Source: Scenedesmus sp. ARA3 (taxonomy: Eukaryota; Chlorophyta; Chlorophyceae; Sphaeropleales; Scenedesmaceae). From it: DNA of 64,000 nucleotides. The notes beneath the pieces were generated by a model that saw only the letters and a list, made by a program, of their open reading frames with translations, was not told the origin of the DNA and searched no databases. The stretch is from NCBI GenBank assembly GCA_004335835.1, contig RWJK01001912.1:1-64000 (forward strand), written 5' to 3'. This document shows, piece after piece, positions 59,990 through 64,000 of this stretch. The translations under genes and the position numbers were made by a program. Numbering within the stretch: position 1 is the stretch's first letter; every line of letters begins with the position of its first letter.

Positions 59990-60150
59990 AAACCGCGGTT
60001 TTTGACCCAGTGTAACCCCTCTCTCTCTAACAAAAAACTGCGGTTTTTGACCTGCCGGGTTTCCTGCAGTTTTCCTGTGTTTTCGGGTGTTCGTTGCAAC
60101 GTAGTTGCCTGTGCACACCGTGTAACCCCTCCTCTTCTAAAACCGCGGTT
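59990..60150 (+). repeat. Cluster of AAACCGCGGTTT and GTGTAACCCCTC motifs
   Basis: The palindrome AAACCGCGGTTT lies at 59990-60001. AACTGCGGTTTTTGACC (about 60038) and AAACCGCGGTTG (60140-60151) are related, and GTGTAACCCCTC follows at 60012 and 60120. The block encloses the 52-bp repeat. Confidence 0.8.
60080..60131 (+). repeat. 52-bp dispersed repeat, copy 2
   Basis: Identical to 505-556 over all 52 bases and in the same orientation. Lies about 180 bp beyond the tRNA-Arg gene. Confidence 0.9.
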
Positions 60151-60411
60151 GTTTCTTGTTTCGAAACCCGCACAGCACGTTTGTTTTTTCACCCTGATGG
60201 AGCAGTCACGCACTGTATGCAGCTCCTCTCACGCAACAAAGTTTGGGAAAAGATGAGCTCAACGACGTGGCTCCTCATGCATCATTGCAACCAGAAACGG
60301 CTGTGGCACGCGCATCACCTCACATGATGCATGCAGTGCTGCTGTCTCCTTCCACGTTGCAGATGCAATTATTCGCACCATCTTGAGGAAAGAAAGATGC
60401 CTTTGTGTGCT

Positions 60412-60636
60412 TCACCCGATGCTTGCTGCCTTGATGGCGCTGCCCCCCAGTACAGTGGGTTGTATGACCATGGCAGTGTCACCGACACGGTTGGCGGTTG
60501 TTGATGCCTGTAGCCTGACAGCCACAATCCCAGCAGCCCTACTCCTGGTGCGTACAGCATTGCTGACTTGTAGCTGTGCTATGCTTGAAAGCTGCCTTCG
60601 TCCTCCTGCACTGAACGCTGCTGTGGGCAGGGTCAT
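60412..60636 (-). CDS. Hypothetical ORF with transit-peptide-like start
   Basis: ATG at 60636 begins MTLPTAAFSAGGRRQLSS and goes on with basic, Ala/Ser-rich sequence (RTRSRAAGIVAVRLQAS), resembling a plastid transit peptide, then TANRVGDTAMVIQPTVLGG. It stops at 60412, or could splice at a GTGAAG donor just before that. No downstream exon is found, so it may be a truncated gene. Confidence 0.3.
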   Translation of the reverse strand: MTLPTAAFSAGGRRQLSSIAQLQVSNAVRTRSRAAGIVAVRLQASTTANRVGDTAMVIQPTVLGGSAIKAASIG

Positions 60637-61409
60637 GTAGTATACAGGCACATATGCTTCAGTTGCCCATGCCGAAAGGTTTCGTGCGGTGTAGGCAGCA
60701 CTCGGCTGGCAAGAGCATGCTGGCCAACTGCAGCATCAACATTCACCGAATTTTGAATGTGATAGTGGCATACTGATTCTGTCTGCTAGTGTAATAACAT
60801 AGCATGCAGCGTGCGGCGTTGCCAACGCTACACGGTGTAGCGCTGCATGCTGCGGGTTTACCTCCTATGACGTGGCTAAGATCTGAAGATCATATGTGGT
60901 GGTGCAGCACCGGTGGATGCCATCTGGTTCACTGTTCTCCTGATGCCCTGAAAGGGTAAGAATTCTTTCCCAGAGGCCATAGCAGTCGACCAACTCAACC
61001 GTTGCTGCTGCAAGGGTGAAGCATGTTGCAACATGAGCCAATTGGCTCAGGGCTAAAATCACCAGTTGGCTTTGCATAGACCTTGGCAGGCAATTGTGAC
61101 ATGTTCGTTGCGTATGGGTGCATGATGAAGCAGGTTTCCAAACAGAGGGAGAAGACCAGCGGGCATGGCGCTGTGACAAGTGACGCAACCTTATCATGTC
61201 CAGCTCAGGCGTGCCTGGGCATGAAGGAAGTATGGTCGCATAAAGATCGGCTGAGATTGGTTGTGATAGGTTTGTGGCTGTACAATCAGGCTCTTGTGTG
61301 CCACTTCACAGCTGCCAGCAGTTTGTGTGCTGTGTGCTTTGGGTGGCGCCATGTCACGCCACGAGTGCCTGGGTTGCCTATAGCTGGGATAGTGAAGTAT
61401 TTTGCTACC

Positions 61410-63917
61410 ATGTCGGTGGCTGGTGGGCGTCTGCAGCACGTGGAGACGGTGGAAGACTCCTCAGACGATTCTTCAGATGATAGTGCTCCTCCCCCGCTCG
61501 AGGACTGCGACGTGCCAGCAGGCAACGCTTCAAATGATAATTCAGGATCAGATTCTGATGAAGGACCTCCTGGGTTAGTGCATTTCGATGACCCTGAATT
61601 CGAAAGCAGTGCCGAGGAAGAGGATGATGGCTCAAGTATGCCCTCACTGACGGACAGCGAGCGTAGTGTGGATGAAGACTCGGATCCTCCATCTGCGTCC
61701 GGCGACGAGGACGACATCCCCGACCTGACAGGGGACTCAGAGGAGGAGGAGAAGAGTGCCACATCTGATGACATGCCGCCTGATTTGGATGATCCTGACG
61801 TGAGTGCAGCCTTGGGCGTTGGTCGTCAAGCAAATGGGGCGTTGGCAGACGCTCTGCTGCTGCTGAATACCCTCCAGTGAGGCAGCAGCACAGCAACTGC
61901 GTGTAGAGCAGTATGCAGTCCTAGGCAGGCGCCCTCATCTGTGCAAAGAGCGTCAGAGGTTTTGAGCGCTACAAAAGTATTGAACCGAGCCCCTTGATTG
62001 CAGTCACGTGCTTGCATGCAGCTCTCGGCCTGGTTCCTGCAAGCTGCTGCTAGTGCTCCCTGCAACCGCTGCTTGTACTGCTGCGCCTGCTGCTCCTGCT
62101 GCGCTGCGTGCATGCCTACTGCAGGTTACTGATGACACTGACACTGGTGCTGATGAGATGCCAGAGCTGGAGCAGGGCACTGAGGATGCAGAGGATTCAG
62201 AGGAGCTTGACTCTGACGATGATCAGCCGCTCGGCCAGAAGAAGAACCCAGAGCTGCAGCGAGGTGGGCTGCCAAATGCAGCTGATCGTGTTAAGCACAC
62301 CGCACATGTGCACAAGCGTAAAAACCACACCATATGATTGGTCCTGTGCAAGCAGTGCTGCAGCAGGGGATAGACAGCACGCGATGAAGCAGCGGCAGCA
62401 CAGGTGCAACAGGCGCATGCACAGGCTGCCAGGTGCAGGAGCAATGGCACACGTGGTCAACCTTCCTACGGGTGCCATAGACAGCAGTGGCATGTCTTGA
62501 GGGTGCGGCCGTGCCTGTGCCGTTGTGCTAACCGATTTCTTGCAAACTGTTGTCCTGCAAACCCTGGCCTGCAGGCTTCTTTGACGCCAAGGGCAAGAAG
62601 CAGCAGGGCAGCAAGAGCAGTTACAGCAACGTCAACGTGGGCCAGAAAGAGGAGGGCGCAGCGGCAGCAGCAGCGCGTGCGCGTGCACAGCAGCAGCAGC
62701 AGCACCCGTACGGGCGCAGCAAAGGCGGCGCAGCAGGCGCGGGTATGACGCCTGATCAGAGCGCGGCGTTCATGCACAGTGGAGGGACTGCAGGCGCCAG
62801 CAGCAGCGCAGCAGCAGCGGCAGGCCAGCCTGCACGCAAGGTGAGTGTGGATGTGTTGATGGTGACTGGCTGTGGTGTGTGCTGCATGGTCCGAAGTTGC
62901 AGGCACGGGCGTGTGCAGGATTGGATGCAACAGCAGACCGGATGGCAGTGACACACAGCTACGGCGTGCGTTGCTGTGGGAGCTTGCATGCATAGGGTCT
63001 GAAAATTTCGAGCAGATTGTGACAGCAGGTGACACCAAGCGATGGAAGCTGTATAGCACGCAGAGCGCAGCAGCGGCAGCCGAGTTGCAGCGCCCAAGAT
63101 GTCTGCGGTGGCAGTGCGCTGCAGCTGCCTGCGGTGGCAGTGCGCTGGTGCCTGCCTGTGCATATGCCTGCTGCTGTTGCGCCTGCGCTCGACAAGCTCT
63201 GTTCGTTTTACGCTGCCACACACTGTCCTCACCCCCCTACGTGTCATTACCGGTGTCATAACTCAATTGCACCACACAGGCTTCCAGCTGGCAGACTAAT
63301 GAGAAGCCAAAGAAGAAGAAGGCAGAGCCAGCCCCGCCAGCAGCGCCCGCAGCGCCAGCAGAGGTGGTGGTGGCAAACGAGGCGCTGCTGGCGATGGAGA
63401 AAGAGCGGGAGGAGGCGCGCCGCCGCGCAAACATGGCCCGGGAGGCAGAGGCCTCAGCACCGCAGCCGATCGGGCGCTGCTGCTTGAACCGCGGCCTGGG
63501 AGATGCGGTCATGCGCTGCCAGAAAGATCCGAGCACGGCCAAGGTGTGGGGCAGGCGGCAGCAGCGTGGACGCTTGTGCCGCATGCTGTGTGTTGTCTGC
63601 AGCAGCTTTGCCTGGCGGTGCCAGTGGTTGTCTGATGTAGTGCAGTGACAGCTTCAGCGGCCCTGGTTGAAGAGCGTTCTGCCTGCCGTGACCAGTATCC
63701 AGCAGCCACACCTGGCCCTGCTGCCTGGCTGACCACACTGCTGCTGCTGCTGCCGCTGCTGCTGCTGTAGGTGTGGCCCAGCGAGCGGCGCGTGCAGATG
63801 CGCTGCAGCGCGGGCTGCGGCATGCTGTGGCACCAAGAGTGCTGGCGGCGCTTCCAGGACGGCTACGAGCAGGAGAGCCGCAGCAGCGACGCGCCGCACG
63901 GCATCAACATCACGCAG
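61410..63917 (+). CDS. Acidic protein with C-terminal Cys/His motif (partial)
   Basis: Exons seen: 61410-61799, 62125-62263, 62575-62840, 63280-63543, 63771-63917, then a donor; the gene runs past the window edge. About 402 residues so far. Residues 1-175 are strongly acidic with repeated short motifs of the form M/I-P-x-L followed by Asp/Ser (MPSLTDS, IPDLTGDS, MPPDLDD, MPELEQG). Then come a Lys/Gln/Ala-rich part, a helical Glu/Arg segment (LLAMEKEREEARRRANMARE), a Cys pair (IGRCCLNR) and CSAGCGMLWHQECWRRF, a possible zinc site of the kind seen in TTC3/DZIP3-type E3 ligases. That family link is tentative. Start: the ATG at 61410 precedes the acidic block; upstream sequence in frame looks non-coding. 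Confidence 0.72.
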
Positions 63918-64000
63918 GTGGGCTGCTGTGTGTGCTGCTGGGTGTGTTGTGTGTGGGCGGCACTGCCGTTACATCAGTGAATGCTGCCGCCATCCTGGTG

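Larger units (their letters stand above)
59902..61409. other. Repeat cluster and weak ORFs left of the last gene
   Basis: 59990-60150 holds repeated AAACCGCGGTTT-like and GTGTAACCCCTC motifs plus copy 2 of the 52-bp repeat. A minus ORF at 60412-60636 is listed separately. The plus frame 61083-61880 is open before the chosen ATG at 61410, but its first part has no protein-like character. A minus frame at 60865-61197 is not supported. Confidence 0.5.

Noticed and set aside
61083..61409. Upstream extension of the acidic protein to the ATG at 61083
   Set aside because: Open by chance; the composition changes abruptly at 61410 and the extension has no conserved features.

Overview
The window is nuclear DNA of a green alga, most likely a chlorophycean of the Scenedesmus/Monoraphidium kind. 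That placement is an inference. What shows it: almost every gene is split by many introns of about 70-1200 bp with GT(GC)-AG borders, the DNA is rich in CTG/CAG microsatellites, and the gene set mixes plant-type proteins (a chloroplast transit peptide, ABCG transporter, plant-type LRRs) with axonemal proteins (CFAP251, ZMYND12-like) that land plants lack. I rebuilt exons by hand from splice borders, reading phase and family similarity. Each model listed as intact closes into one open frame.

Layout. 1-2033: repeat-rich DNA with weak ORFs. 2034-5195 (-): RPF2, ribosome assembly factor. 7009-13530 (-): RBM25-like splicing factor (RRM to PWI). 14030-19071 (+): ABCG half-transporter, divergent from RBM25. 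19566-20813 (+): broken inverted copy of the end of the LRR gene further right. 21217-21407: assembly gap. 22322-24904 (-): secreted pepsin-like aspartic protease. 27259-35657 (-): a predicted 1589-residue secreted protein joining a papain-like cysteine protease to a long LRR region. 36643-42168 (-) CFAP251 and 42571-45043 (+) a ZMYND12-like protein form a head-to-head pair of ciliary genes. 45784-47602 (+): BTB/BACK-type protein with an apparent frameshift. 48468-52708 (-): MFSD6-like major facilitator. 53629-57136 (-): acyl-protein thioesterase with an N-terminal membrane anchor. 57382-58949 (+): small predicted plastid membrane protein. 59829-59901 (-): tRNA-Arg(UCU). 61410 to the right edge (+): acidic protein with a C-terminal Cys/His motif, cut by the window end.

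Main points of interest. First, the papain-LRR fusion sits next to a second secreted protease gene and near an inverted pseudogene copy of its own 3' end. Second, in six genes there is a tandem copy of an exon edge, with its splice site, in the adjoining intron (RPF2 twice, RBM25, ABCG, aspartic protease, MFS, thioesterase). Third, CTG runs repeatedly sit directly before 3' splice sites. Fourth, a 52-bp element is identical at 505-556 and 60080-60131.
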